Positions 1 through 14,196 of a DNA stretch of 64,000 nucleotides are shown piece by piece; position 1 is the first letter of the stretch, and each line of letters opens with the position of its first letter. The stretch comes from Strobilurus pachycystidiatus. Taxonomy: Eukaryota > Basidiomycota > Agaricomycetes > Agaricales > Physalacriaceae. Both the position numbers and the translations under genes were made by a program. Location of the stretch: NCBI GenBank assembly GCA_019915135.1, contig JAHLMK010000003.1, positions 1,860,001 through 1,924,000 of the forward strand. The letters run 5' to 3'. The notes beneath the pieces are model-generated. The model had not been told where the DNA came from. It did no database searches and was given only the letters and a program-made list of their open reading frames with translations.

Positions 1-1610
1 TCTCATCATCGCAAAGTCCGACCAAAGAACATAATCGCCTTTTTGAACCTGTACAGGACCAATGCCTTCACCTGGAATAGCAGGAAGGACGTCATCACGC
101 ATTGCAAGGCGCGCATTCTTCGGAACACCCGGCCAAAGACGCAATGTCTCGTAAAAGACAGCGAGATGTATGGGATAGCTCTACCGCTCAGCAATGAGTT
201 TCGAATTTTGATCAGTGCCACTTGAAGTCTTACCGATAACTCCTCGTACGAGAGAACCCTTCCATCAATATTTCCCTCGGACGCCTCGTTGCGTAGACTC
301 TCGAACCATTCCGGGTGGCGTGACATCTCGTAGAGAGACCATGTGAGAGCATTTTGAACATTATCCCTCCCAGCAAACAGGAGTGTTACGAGAGAGTCTC
401 GAAGGACGTTCGGATCCAGAGCGGACGAGTTTGCCAACAAGGTCGATAAGAAGTCTGTCTCGTGGGTGTTCTCCCCAGCGGTCTGCCTTTTCCGAGTTGC
501 AATAATATCGTCCACCAGGTCGTAGAGCTCGGAACGGGCAGAACGGAACTTCTGTCCTATGCCGTCAAACTGCATGGCTCTGAGCACATAAATATGCTGA
601 AAAGCGTAGACAAACCTTCTCTGTCAGCGGCCAGAGTGGATTATAGAGGCGCCTGTGCATTCCTTGAGTATGCCTTACAGACCAACGCTCAGTTAGCTTA
701 CCCCGAAGAGATCCTGTTCAGAATCATGACGGAATCCATCATAGAGCTTTTTCTCTGCAGCGAGGACGGATCTGAAGTCATCAAGTCGATGTCGCAGCCT
801 AGCGCCATCTTGCAAAAGACCATGAGGGCCAGTCGTCCTGAGAACTCTGTGGTGCTGAATCAATGCAAGGTCAATACGTCCAAACAGGAATACTACCGTT
901 AAAGTCGATCGCAGTCCCGTCTTTCGCAGCCCGGTCCAATAGAGTTGTATAAACCGGCAACAACTATGTAGAGCTACACGTCAGTAGCAGAGGCAAAACA
1001 CGGGAGAACTCTCACCTGCTCCATGGAAGACAGAACAGTATCATTGAAGCGTTTGGATGCGAAAACAGGGCTGAAGAAGGGATGATAAGATTGGGTTCAC
1101 GTTCGTGTGTGCATCTGAGAGTTGGACCCACTGAATGATCTTCCGACTCACTCTCCAAGAATTGCCTTCAGTCGAGAACGGACTGTAGAACCCTGGAAAC
1201 TCGCGAAACATCGACAGAGCGGCTTCGCCCTTCTCGTACGTTGTCGCGTCCCCTGTACTCTCATGATTAATGAAGCTTGAGACATTGGCCTGCACTGAAG
1301 ATCTGTCACCTTTACGCATATGTTCCAACCATTCGGGACGGTTGATGACGATGTTTCGACCCCATCCCGGAGTGGTCATTGTGAAAAGCTCTCCATACTG
1401 GCTTTCCAGTTCGCCGAGGTACATCAGCATGCGGTGTCGGTTTCTCCAGAGGTCCAGCATGTTCCCAATAAGCGGCAGTCCTTTCGGCCCCGCAAGGTCT
1501 TTTCGTGGTTTGGTGCCCAGGCATCTATCTGGGAATGCGCATGCTGTGACGAAGAAGGACACGAGTGCCCCGAGAGCAGAGAACGCGTAGATAGTGAGGT
1601 TGAAAAACAT
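1..1610 (-). CDS. Cytochrome P450 monooxygenase, 3' end cut by window edge
   Basis: Haem-thiolate monooxygenase, ER-anchored by an N-terminal hydrophobic segment (about residues 5-25), followed by the proline-rich hinge GPKGLPLIGN. The protein starts at the ATG at 1608-1610; no upstream in-frame ATG is needed. The I-helix reads LLFAGRDNVQNALTW (near 330-380), with Asn-Val where most P450s have the oxygen-activating Thr-Thr. A further exon (about 1-180) carries the K-helix ExxR as FYETLRLWPGVPKNARLA, joined through a short intron near 181-240. The haem-binding Cys loop lies beyond the left edge. Exons between 590 and 1040 are split by several short introns that I could not place exactly. The sequence resembles the fungal CYP63/CYP52-like group (fatty-acid/alkane hydroxylases), but the substrate is unknown. 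It diverges from the MFS gene at 2340. Confidence 0.85.
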
Positions 1611-2339
1611 AGTTCGCAGGAGGAAGTGCAATTCCGAGTCTGGGAAGTCCGGGGTTCAATGGGACACTTATGTGTTATTTTCGAGGAGCCTGATACCTCC
1701 CACCAATCTGAGATCTGTGTCAAGTGTAGAGTCAGTCCCAGGTTCCATGAGTCCATCGATCTCAAGAATCTGAGCACTTAGCCGATTCTCATGGATGCTG
1801 TTGACAACTGAGCAACAGTCTGAGTTGACGTGAATGCATGTGCCGGCAGGCAGCAGTAAAACATAGAACAGCGCGGGCCGATACCGGGAGAACCTGATAC
1901 GGAAATGGCCGATCAAGTTCGGGGTCACCCGGACAATCTGTCTCGATCTCAACGTTCAACCTCTTCCCATATATGCTTCGACGACATATTCGAGAGTACA
2001 GCGCGTATCTTAGCTCAGTGATTGGGACTCAATTTTTTCATCAATCTGATACCTCTCCGCGACTGCGGTCTGTCATCACAGTCATAAAGAAATCTGTTCT
2101 AATCAGTCATGGAAGACCCAGTATTTTTGTACGTATGGTGCACACCACCTATTTTGTTTTGTTTTCTCCGTTGGAAATATTCTCAAATTCACCAAAGCAG
2201 TCATGTAGTGAACTCGAAGGCTCTCAGACCTTGGGACTGTATAAAGTGGAAGTCAAGCACTACTATCTTTCTCACATAGCACACCAACGGCAGCGCTACA
2301 AATCGTTCCACCGACTGACCGGACATACAAGGGCGCCAA
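1611..2339. promoter_or_regulatory. Divergent intergenic region, P450 / MFS transporter
   Basis: About 730 bp separate the start codons of two genes that point away from each other. I see no credible coding exon. It must hold both promoters and is a candidate shared (bidirectional) control region. No individual transcription-factor site is called. Confidence 0.5.
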
Positions 2340-4156
2340 ATGGGACTCTTCACCACCTCCCGAGATGTCTCTTGTAGCGCTGCAGTCAACCTCCGCGAAG
2401 AATATCCAAAGGGCACCCGATTTGTTCTGATTGCACTGAGTGTCAGTCTTCTCGTCTTCATTTCTGGACTTGAGGGTATGTTCAGCGACAAATACTACAT
2501 TGAACCCTTCCTCATATACCGAGCAGTCACGATCACAGCTACAATGGCGCCAGTTGTTTCCAGTGACCTCGGTGACCCCACTGCAGCTCCATATCTTGCT
2601 ACTGCGTTTTTGTTATGCTCAGCTGTGTCCTCGCCGATACTTGCCAGACTGTCTGACACGCTTGGGCGCTCCCGTGTCGTTCTAGTATCAGGCGTGATCT
2701 TCACACTAGGGACTACATTGTGCGCGCTTGCGCCATCTATGTTCACACTTATAGCCATGCGAGGACTAGCGGGCTTTGGGGCTGGTGGTCTGACTATCAC
2801 AGCTTCCATAATCTTATCCGGTAAGCCCATGTCTACATTGAAATACGCACCTGGTTCAATCCGAGAGTCAGAATCTGTCTCTCTCCGTGCCCGGGCACTT
2901 TGGTATGCTATTGGAAAAGTCATTGCCTCCGTGGGTTACTCCGAAACTCTCCAAGTAATGTTATTTATCCAACATACAGATTGCCATGAGTGTTGGCGGA
3001 CCTTTGGGAGGTGTCTTGACCGACAAGGTTTCCTGGCGCGCCGCATTTGCCATCCAGGTACCACCTTGTGCTGGTGCCGTCATATTCGCCGTTTTCTGCT
3101 TGGAACAAAAATCTAGTCAAATGTCGGACATCTCCTCGAGTCTCCGGAACTCTGATTACGCAGGTAGCTTGATGCTTTTTGCATGCACAGCAGGCCTCCT
3201 TCTCACCCTGGACTCGATTCCTCATCTAAGTGTGCACGGACTCGTGACGCTTAGCACCATCATCTTTGTTCTCAAATTGTCTGCCACTGTCGGCGGAATT
3301 ATCGCTCTCGTCGCAATCGAAAAACGAGCACTGAACCCTATCATCGACTTTTCCCTGTTCAACTTACGAAGTGTGACTAGCATCATGGGTCTTAACCTCA
3401 TGAGTTCATTCGCCCACCAGGCTGTTCTCTACTCCTTCCCGTTCTTTCTGATCGTGTTGCAGCACGAGTCGGTCACTCGGACTGGGCTGTTTCTTGTTCC
3501 TGCTGCTGTTTTCGCAGCGGCTGGATCCCTTCTCACCGGATTTCTAGTGCGTAGACAGAAACAATACTGGATTTTCATCTTTCTTGGATCCCTCCTTCTC
3601 ATTGCGGGACCAATTTGTCTCGTGTTGATGACACTCACTTCTTCATCCGCCTTATTGGTGTTCCTCAAGACAATCACCATCTTGCCGACTGCGATGGCAG
3701 CTCAGATCATCAATTCCGTTTCAATGGTCGCACTTCTGTCTATTGCGAGTGATGATAGTCATCTCACTTCATTCACGGGACTTCTATCAAGTACGTGAAC
3801 GATATCAATCATTCACAACTTGCCGCTGATTGCGAGTGCGATGTAGTCTCGAAATCAATTGGTGGTGTGCTCGGTTCTGCCTCATTCGCGTTCCTTCTAA
3901 AATTAGCGGAGACATATACTCCATGTAGTGATTCCCAATTGACGGTGAGTTAGAACTCACGCCGGCGGCGATCGCATTCTCACTCACCCAATCACTGTGA
4001 TAGGTGGATCCTGGTAACTCTATCATAAATATAGATTGCCTAGCGCGTGTGTACAGGAACGTTTTCATTGCTTTGGCTTTGATTTCCGTCATCCCGTTCA
4101 TCTTGACTTTCGGGGTTGAGGAAGCTGTCATAGAGAAAGACGAGGGAGGCGCATGA
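2340..4156 (+). CDS. MFS transporter, DHA2 (drug/H+ antiporter or Vba-like) type
   Basis: Multi-exon membrane transporter of the major facilitator superfamily. The start ATG at 2340 opens the cytosolic N-terminus; the first membrane helix (ALSVSLLVFISGLEG) ends at an intron near 2476. The next exon has the family features DTLGRSRVVLVSG (loop 2-3, motif A region) and MRGLAGFGAGG. After further short introns come GGPLGGVLTDKVSWRAAF (the antiporter motif C region, 2986 on) and about eight more helices. The last exon (about 4015-4156) encodes a final helix and a short acidic tail before TGA. The 14-helix DHA2 family exports drugs and small metabolites or moves basic amino acids into vacuoles; which applies here cannot be told. 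It diverges from the P450, which suggests oxidation and export of the same compound, but that is inference. Confidence 0.85.
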
Positions 4157-4248
4157 AATAATCCAGTAGAGCGAGACCAGACATATATGTATGGGACCCT
4201 TCCCAATCAATCTCGACTATCTCGGTTTGCCCCAGGTTGAAGCTGACC

Positions 4249-6142
4249 ATGTCTGATTCTGACGCTGCTGCTGCTGCTGCCGCCGCCAAAGCGCTCCGCG
4301 ATGCTATCGAGAACAGCCTTGGCTATCAATTTATTGGATTCACCCTTGCTATGGCGTACTTGCTCTTCCACTGGCACTTTCTCTAGCACCATTCTGATCG
4401 TCTCCTTCCCGTTTTTAGGTTCTACGGGATAACCGTCGCACAGACTTACGTATACTATCGCAACTACAAGACCGACTCACTGGTCACAAAAGTCCTCGTA
4501 TGCATGCTCTCTTGTTAGAGGCAGACACCTCGGCTGATTGTTCGGTCCAGGTCTACAGTCTCTTGTCAGTTCCTTGCATTGCAACCCCCTACAAAGCTAA
4601 CATTCGAGGAAGGATATTCGATACTTTGGCCTCGATTCTGGTAGCGCACGCTTTGTATCTGGTACTCATCCGACAGTGGGGAAACGTTCCTTCCATCGCG
4701 CACTATCCTTGGTGAGAGGCCAAGCTGTCCTGGTGAACAAAGTAGCTTACAACGTATCAAGGACGTTCGCGGTATGCGACCTTTCTCATTCGAGATACGC
4801 ACCCTGAACCATTCAAAACTTGAATAGCTGGAGAATGGAGTTACCGTATGTCCCCAAACATCTATCCTAACTTGAATCTGACCGATCGCGCCAGTGCCTC
4901 ATAACATTCATCGTGCAGATGTGAGTTCAAGTTAGTCCCCTACTGCCAATACGACCTGTTTTCGATGTCCAGATTCTTTGCCGCTCGTGTGTGGCTCGGT
5001 AAGTGACTTGATGCTGTCCTCTTGCGTGTTGAGGGGCTCATACGCATTCTTAGTGGGCACAAGATGGCGACTACCAATTGCATCGCTCATCACTGCCTGC
5101 GCTATGGGCGCGTTTGGTGTGTCACGATCTTCTTTTTCTACCACTGTGAAGCCGATCTCAAGATAACGCAATCGCAGGTTCTGGACTCGCTTTGACAGTA
5201 CGCCTGTTCACAAGCCATTACGACGTGGCAGCCATTTCGGAACATTTTGTTCGTGTGAGTAATTCCACTGCTATGTAGCCCATCACCCCGCTCATATTCT
5301 TCGAAGGTCGCGTGTGGGTTAGATCAAGGCCTCGCGACATTGTGTGATATCATCATCACCATCGCCCTGTGCGTCTTCCTTGGTAGTTTCCGTGACACGA
5401 CAAAAAGGTTTGTTGATATGTCGTTATTCTCTCCGCTGAAGGACAATCAAATGGCCTCTCAGGACTGCAGCTCTCCTGGATGACCTTTTCTATTTCATGC
5501 TTGCGAGGGGTATCTTGACCGGGTATGCCACCTTGTTGCCTTTCATATGGTGGGTCTGATGCACGCCTCATAGAATTGTTCAGCTCATCGCAATGATAAC
5601 GGTATGAGTCAACAATCAAAGCAAAACCATGATTTCACCGGTCCATTCATTGCAGTACCTGGCCCTTCCGAACAAGGAGGTGTGGATGATTGGGCATCTC
5701 GCGCTCTCGAAAGGTATGGCATGAGCTTCTCTTAGTTGCAACCTCCAATCGTCCTCCTGCAGTATACATCAACAGCATGCTTGCAATGTCAGTGAACGTT
5801 TCTCAAGCTGATGGAGATCACGTTGGCCGACATCTGTTGCAGCCTCAATTCACGCCAGCAGCGTCGCGCCAATGACAAGATTAGTGTCGTTGAAGTCTCA
5901 GCCCTAGACTTCGGGCAAAGTACTACGCCTACTAACATGGACAGTGACAATACCAACACGCGCGCACCAGACCCGGAGAACGAGGAGAAAGAGGCCGCTT
6001 CGGCACAATCACCAGTAGGTGCAATCCTGTGTCTGAATAATGTAGATTGCTAACACGACTAAGGCTTTTCTGACAGTGTGAAGTGCCGGACTCTAGCGGT
6101 ATAAGTACGAAGCCCGGCGATTTGGAGGTCTGGCAAAGATGA
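4249..6142 (+). CDS. DUF6534 seven-transmembrane protein (basidiomycete-expanded family)
   Basis: Intron-rich membrane protein of unknown function. The start ATG at 4249 precedes a run of eight alanines (GCT/GCC repeats). Splicing GGC to the exon at about 4421 gives the family hallmark FYGITVAQTYVYYRNY. Later exons give DTLASILVAHALYLVLIRQWGN (the usual LDTLH..L..H.LY..L..N.G block), FFAARVWL, a helix-rich middle, DDLFYFMLARGILTG, and YLALPNKEVWMIGHLALSKVYINSMLAMLNSR, which is the diagnostic last helix. The hydrophilic tail runs from about 5835; a final intron (6016 to about 6073) leads to a last exon ending in TGA at 6140-6142. If that intron is not used, the frame stops at 6051. Some very small middle exons (4760-4960) are tentative. 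The family is hugely expanded in Agaricomycetes and its role is unknown. Confidence 0.8.
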
Positions 6143-6880
6143 ATACATGTACAGATGTTCGTCAAAGTACAGAACGAGTGGAATACTCACAGTCATGTAC
6201 TTCAGCGATACAGATGAATCCCGCGGTAGCCGTTTCAGAGTGAGCTCTGATCAGACAGCAGGTCGAGTTGAGTCCGAATCACGAGCAGGAAGACACCCTT
6301 TTGACGTCAACCAAACGTCGGGGGATTGTTGGATGTCGCCTGAGAGCAAGCGCTCGCTTCACAGAGTCGGCATGTTCCATTGAGGAAGTGAGTATGAATG
6401 CCGTCGCGGTACAGCTCCGTCAAGTCGCGTACGATCTTGAGGAGAAATATGAATAGATACACAAAAAGAACATTGTTTCGCATTAGGACCTCCGTTCAGA
6501 GTTGAGCCGTTCACTCTATCTTCAAAGTCATTACAGCTGTGTATCGGAGGGTATTTCGACGTCAATAGCGTCCTCTATTGCAGATAAGTTCGGGGAGTCA
6601 CTCAGAGATGCAAAGCAGACCCTAAATTCAGGTTTGCCAGGCGTCCGGCCCGCATCCTCCGCCAAACGTCCGTTTTCAACTTGCTTCCGACGTTCATCTG
6701 TCTATTCGATCCATAGATGTTGGGAGCAAGCCAAGGCTGCCAAGAAACTACATCGCGAATACTTTAGGACCTCGGGCTGACTTCGGGTATGAATCACTCT
6801 ATTGATTAATCGTACTCGGACTGAATGGTCTGATAGTGCCCAATCGCTGATATTTGTGTCCCGTCCTGCTCCTCCTCAGA
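6143..6880. other. Intergenic stretch without an intact gene
   Basis: About 740 bp between the DUF6534 gene and ureD. Short open frames on both strands show no recognisable protein. The only recognisable content is the acyltransferase-like scrap at 6392-6445. Confidence 0.5.
6392..6445 (-). pseudogene. Scrap resembling a BAHD-type acyltransferase gene
   Basis: On the minus strand this piece reads FLLKIVRDLTELYRD, against GLFRIVRDLTELYRH in the intact acyltransferase at 45332-46747. A stretch of 23 nt (6410-6432) is identical to the reverse complement of 45866-45888. The flanks cannot be aligned and contain stops, so it is at most a small relic. Chance similarity is unlikely at nucleotide level but not excluded. 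Confidence 0.45.
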
Positions 6881-7853
6881 ATGTCACCCTCTGTATCCAA
6901 ACTCCAAGGAGGATCTGGGCGAATTACTGTTTCCTTCCATGGATCGAAGGCGATCTTCTCCGAGCTTTCCTCCACTTATCCTCTGAAGCTCTTATCCCCG
7001 CGTGCTTTTGACGACTCCGTCGCGCTCGTATACCTCCTCACATATGGAGGCGGACTTGTCAGTGGGGATCAAGTAAGCTTGACGGTTGAAGTCGCGCTAT
7101 CAGCTAAGCTTGTATTGCTTTCACAGGTCAATACACGTCTAAATATTGGAATCCTGCGTAACAAAACTCTTTCAGGGCTCAACCAAGGTCTTCAAGACAA
7201 GGCCGGGACGCCGTTTGGCAACAGTCGAAGGAGATATATCCCTCCTACCTGGGACGACACAAAACCTAACTTTCACGGTGTCAGCTTCAGGCGGACTCTT
7301 CCTGCTCCCTGATCCCGTCACTTGCTTCCGATCTGCGTCCTACAACCAGATTCAAACATTCCATCTCACGGGCACCTCTTCTGCTGCTATACTCGACTGG
7401 ATAACGTCTGGTCGCAAAACCTTAGGAGAGGATTGGGCCTTTTCGCGCTACTACAGTGTGAATGAAATATTCGTCGACGGCCGACGCATCGCAAGGGATG
7501 CTATGCTACTGGAGGACAACAATCTAGATGTGTACCCTCTACCTTCGCGGAGTTTAGCGGAAAAGCTGGCTCCGTATTCATGCTACGCCACGCTGTTCCT
7601 GTTCGGACCAATGCTTGAATCCTCCATACGCCGTTTAACACTGCAATACGAGGCGATATCAGTCATGAAGGCTAGAGCGCCTGATGACTTGATATGGTCC
7701 CTCAGTCCTGTTGAGGGTCAGGGACGCTCCACTACTATCGTTGTCAGAGTGGCCGGAAAAGAGACGGAACCGGTGAAGAGGTGGATTGGGGAGGCGTTAG
7801 GTCCACTCAAAGACCACATCGGAAGAGACGCCTTCAAACAAGCCTTCCCTTGA
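6881..7853 (+). CDS. ureD: Urease accessory protein UreD (UreH)
   Basis: Chaperone that, with UreF and UreG, loads nickel into apo-urease. Exon 1 is 6881-7126 (82 codons). A 49-nt intron (7127-7175, GT..AG) follows, and exon 2 is 7176-7853 (226 codons with TGA), giving 307 aa, a normal length for fungal UreD. Family features in order are GGSGRITVSFHGS (N-terminus), LLTYGGGLVSGDQ near residue 60, TRPGRRLA and the long beta-rich core with LLPDPVTCFRSASYNQIQTF, then WITSGRKTLGEDWAFSRY, which is characteristic of UreD. The C-terminus carries the EPVKRWIGEALGPLKDHIGRDAF helix pair. The start was chosen because it gives the expected short N-terminus; an earlier in-frame GTG is not needed. The allantoate-permease-like transporter gene starts 250 bp downstream on the same strand, so both may serve ureide/urea nitrogen use. 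Confidence 0.93.
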
Positions 7854-8104
7854 CAGCTTGTCATCCCATTCGTCTTCCCGAGCAGAGGAAAGGACTGGAG
7901 AAGGACGTTGTCAGCTGTCCCTCATGTACATAAAAGGCTTATCTATAGATATGAACGTTTTCCCATCATTTGCCTGTGGCGTGGCTTCTGGCCACGGGAA
8001 ACCAACGGAAATGTGATCCATACATAAAGTATCCACACGTCTCTTCAACAACGCTTCTTTAGTCCGTACACCCCAAAGCTACAGTGGCCAGACCAACAAG
8101 TAGT

Positions 8105-10443
8105 ATGACTGACTCTAGTTCCATCGAGTCGAAGAAGAAGGACCCTGTTGATGTATCAATCGAGGTGGACCACGCGTACCGATCTGACGTCGATACCTCC
8201 AGCATCAATGAACGCAAGCTCATGCGACGAGTAGACTTCCATGTCATCCCGTGGCTCTCGCTTTTGTACTTGCTCAACTTTCTGGATCGCGGAACCGTAG
8301 GAAATGCCAAGGTACGAGTAGCAACTTCAAATCGCAAGACCAAGCTCAATTTATCCCCGTGTAACTTAACAGTTGTATGGTCTCGAGACGGACATTCACA
8401 TCTCAGACCGTCAATACCTCATCGCATTGACGCTTTTCTTTTTTCCATACGCGCTTTTCGAGGTAAGGCACGATGCCCCACTTCATTGCACGTTATGATG
8501 ACGATCCCTTAGCCCGCGAGCAATGTCCTCCTGCGCAAATTACGACCTTCCATCTGGCTGTCTCTTATGATATTTCTCTGGGGAGTTGTCACTGTATGTT
8601 TTCATCTTACTGTCACTTACGATTGTCTCACGAGAAGCCCAGACTCTTCACGGTGTCGTGAAGAACTATGGCGGTCTTCTAAGTAAGAGAAAACCCACTC
8701 TCCATGAAATATGTGTCTCTGACTTGATTCATGGCTAGCCGTTCGTATTTTTCTTGGTCTTGCAGAGGCCGGAATGTATCCTGGCATCGTGTTCTACATC
8801 TCCAGGTGCGTGTTCTGTCTCCTCCATTCGTCGCAAGACTAATCTGCCTTCCGTGCCGTAAGTTGGTACAAGCGCGCCGAACTTGGATCCCGAGTGGCCG
8901 TCTTCTTTTCTTCAGCGACCGTGGCGGGAGCCTTCAGTAGGTCTTTTTCCTTATTCGTCCTGTCATACGCGCTCTAAACTATACACTAGGTGGTCTCCTG
9001 GCGGCCGCCATCAAGAACATGGACGGAATCGGTGGATTGGAAGGGTGGCGATGGATCTTCATCCTTGAGGGTCTTTTTACGGTCCTGGTTGGGATCGCGT
9101 CTTTCTGGGTCATCCAGGACTTCCCTGAGACTGCCAAGTTCCTCTCGGAAGCTGAGCGTATGTTCTCGAAGCATAGAGCATTCGAACGATGGTAGATTGA
9201 CTTTGCCATTCATCCAGGGGTGTTCATCATTCGTCGGCTTCAAGATGACATGAAGCTTAGCGCCGCTGGAGAGACGTTCAAGAAGAAGTACATCTGGCAG
9301 AGTCTGAAAGACTGGAAGACATGGATTGCTAGTGCGTTCATTTGTCTTACTTTGCTGTGAGTTTTATGACTGATGCCATGTTGCAGTGGGTATTTACATG
9401 GGATTGTGCGCTCCTCCACACAGGTTTGACTAAATGGATTGAATGGCTGATGCCTCTCTAGCGATGGCCCTCTGTTCGCGTTTTCTTTGTTTTTACCTAC
9501 CATCATTCAACAAGTCAGTCTCGTGTTCCTTTCTCTCAGGACATCACTCAGAATGATCTTCGCAGCTCGGCTACAAGTCCACTGAGGCCAACTTGCTTTC
9601 TGTACCTGTATACGCCTGGGGCTGTATCATGACATGCGCGATAGGGTTCTTGAGTGACCGTATGACCAACCGTCGAGGATACATCAACTTGTAAGGACCC
9701 ATCCAATCTTTCTACAGAGGTTGAGATATCGTTCCCGCTGGCAGGGCACTCTTCTCGATTGGTCTCGCTGGCTACATCATCCTGATCGCCTCGCGCACCC
9801 CCGGATTGTCGTACTTTGCCGTCTTCCTCGCTGTATCGTCAGTATTCTGCCATCTCATGATTGTGGCTACGCGCTGACCCAATCCATAGTGCCATTTACC
9901 CAACGATTCGTGAGTGGTCTTCTTAAATCTTGCCACTTGGATTGTTCTTCAAACAAGCTTCGTCACACAGCAAATTCTGTGTACGTTTCGATGCATGTCT
10001 GCTTGAGGCTCTTGATTAACATCCTCGTAGCGCGTGGGTAGCCGGAAACGTCGAGGGCGTCTACAAGCGCGGTGTCACTCTGGCCATGGCCATCGGATTT
10101 GGAAACATCAACGGCGCCGTCACCTCAAACATCGTACGCTCAGCCATATCCTTCTTCACCACACACCTCATTACCCTCATAGTACCGAGCCACGGACAAA
10201 CCCTGGTACTCAATGGGCCACGGCATTGTCCTCGCCTACATCTGCATCGGCTTCATCTCCTCCGCCCTCTTCATCGTTCTCCTCAAGCGCGAAAACGCCG
10301 CCCGCGACCGCGGCGAGCGCGACGAGGTCATCGACGGCATCGTCAACAAGAACGCCAACGCGAAGAACGGGCACTACGACAGCATCCTTGCCGCCCGCAT
10401 CGACAAGGGGGATGAATGGAGTGGGTTTAGATATGTTCTGTGA
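8105..10443 (+). CDS. MFS transporter, anion:cation symporter (Dal5/allantoate permease-like)
   Basis: Intact 12-helix permease spread over many short exons. It starts MTDSSSIESKKKD; the acidic N-tail is followed by MRRVDFHVIPWLSLLYLLNFLDRG, the hallmark of the fungal ACS family (Dal5, Tna1, Seo1). Later exons give ETDIHISDRQYLIALTLFFFP, FLGLAEAGMYPGIVFYISSWY, GLEGWRWIFILEG and DFPETAKFLSEAE (all typical ACS landmarks), and SVAWVAGNVEGVYKRGVTLAM near the C-terminus. The last intron lies at 10135-10183, and the last exon ends RIDKGDEWSGFRYVL plus TGA at 10443. Family members take up allantoate, ureidosuccinate, nicotinate, pantothenate or biotin; substrate cannot be read from sequence. Its final two exons and 3' flank are duplicated at 15281-16036. 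Confidence 0.9.
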
Positions 10444-10741
10444 TAGTAGTGTATACTTGTTACGTCGCGGAAAGCGAGCGAATTTATGTAAGATGCAATA
10501 GCCATAATATAAGATACAGCGAGAATCCGACTAAGTATAGGCAGGGAGAAGATGAGGTTATATCCGGGTGCCCACAAGTTTGGATGCGACCGTAGGATCT
10601 GGTATGGGATCAGGGATGGGCAGAGGAGCCTGGGCACACTCCGATGCATGCTCGTCAAGCCTTTTGTCCGTGTCGTCCTTCTCGCCATACGAACGCTTGC
10701 CAAGAAGTTCAATCATGTCCTCCCCATGAAAGTATCAGCGC
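9994..10741. repeat. Direct repeat copy 1: transporter 3' end plus protease 3' fragment
   Basis: This segment is highly similar by eye to 15281-16036. It contains the last exons of the intact transporter gene, its 3' flank, and a decayed last exon of the m-AAA protease gene read on the minus strand. Compared with copy 2 it lacks 9 nt near 10606. Similarity fades within the protease intron on the right and within the transporter intron on the left. Confidence 0.85.
10558..10723 (-). pseudogene. Decayed last exon of the m-AAA protease gene
   Basis: Reads [22 protein letters not shown] and ends with TAA at 10558-10560. It matches the true last exon at 15841-16015 with substitutions and a 9-nt deletion. 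The splice acceptor is destroyed (the terminal AG of the intron is gone), and no upstream protease exons are present, so it cannot be expressed as part of a protease. Confidence 0.85.
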
Positions 10742-10837
10742 TGGTACAGTGGGACAGGTTACCTAGAATTACACAGGTATGTAGAAGATACTAGTCGATA
10801 CAAAGATACTTTACAAGGAAGGATCAACCACTCCGCG

Positions 10838-13821
<2,984 letters not shown>

Positions 13822-14196
13822 CTAGTAGACCAAGAGGTAAGGGCAAGGTAAGAAAGCGCCAATAATGGCCACGCACTGCATCAAAGTCATCGGAGCCGAT
13901 AAAATCACTGGAAAATACGGGCATCCACGGCCAGGTGGTCGTGGTAGAAGGCAAAGGCGTGATCGCACGGCTTGCCCTCTTACCGCCATGTCCTTCGTCA
14001 CATTCTCCTTCGACAACATCCTGCACGACCTCCCGGTGCATGTATATCCCCTTTGACGCGCATATATGCCTATACTGAACCGAGAAAAAGGCCCCGCCCA
14101 CCGACGTGCCGACGACCCTGACTTGGAAGCCTGCCTTTGCGCCCAAAGGTACACCGGACGCGCTACATCCAATTTCTCTCTGATGGACGTTCTCAG

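Noticed and set aside
462..902. Plus-strand open frame of 146 codons at the left edge
   Set aside because: It is antisense to the P450 exons, whose minus-strand frames carry I-helix and ExxR motifs; the plus frame shows no family resemblance.
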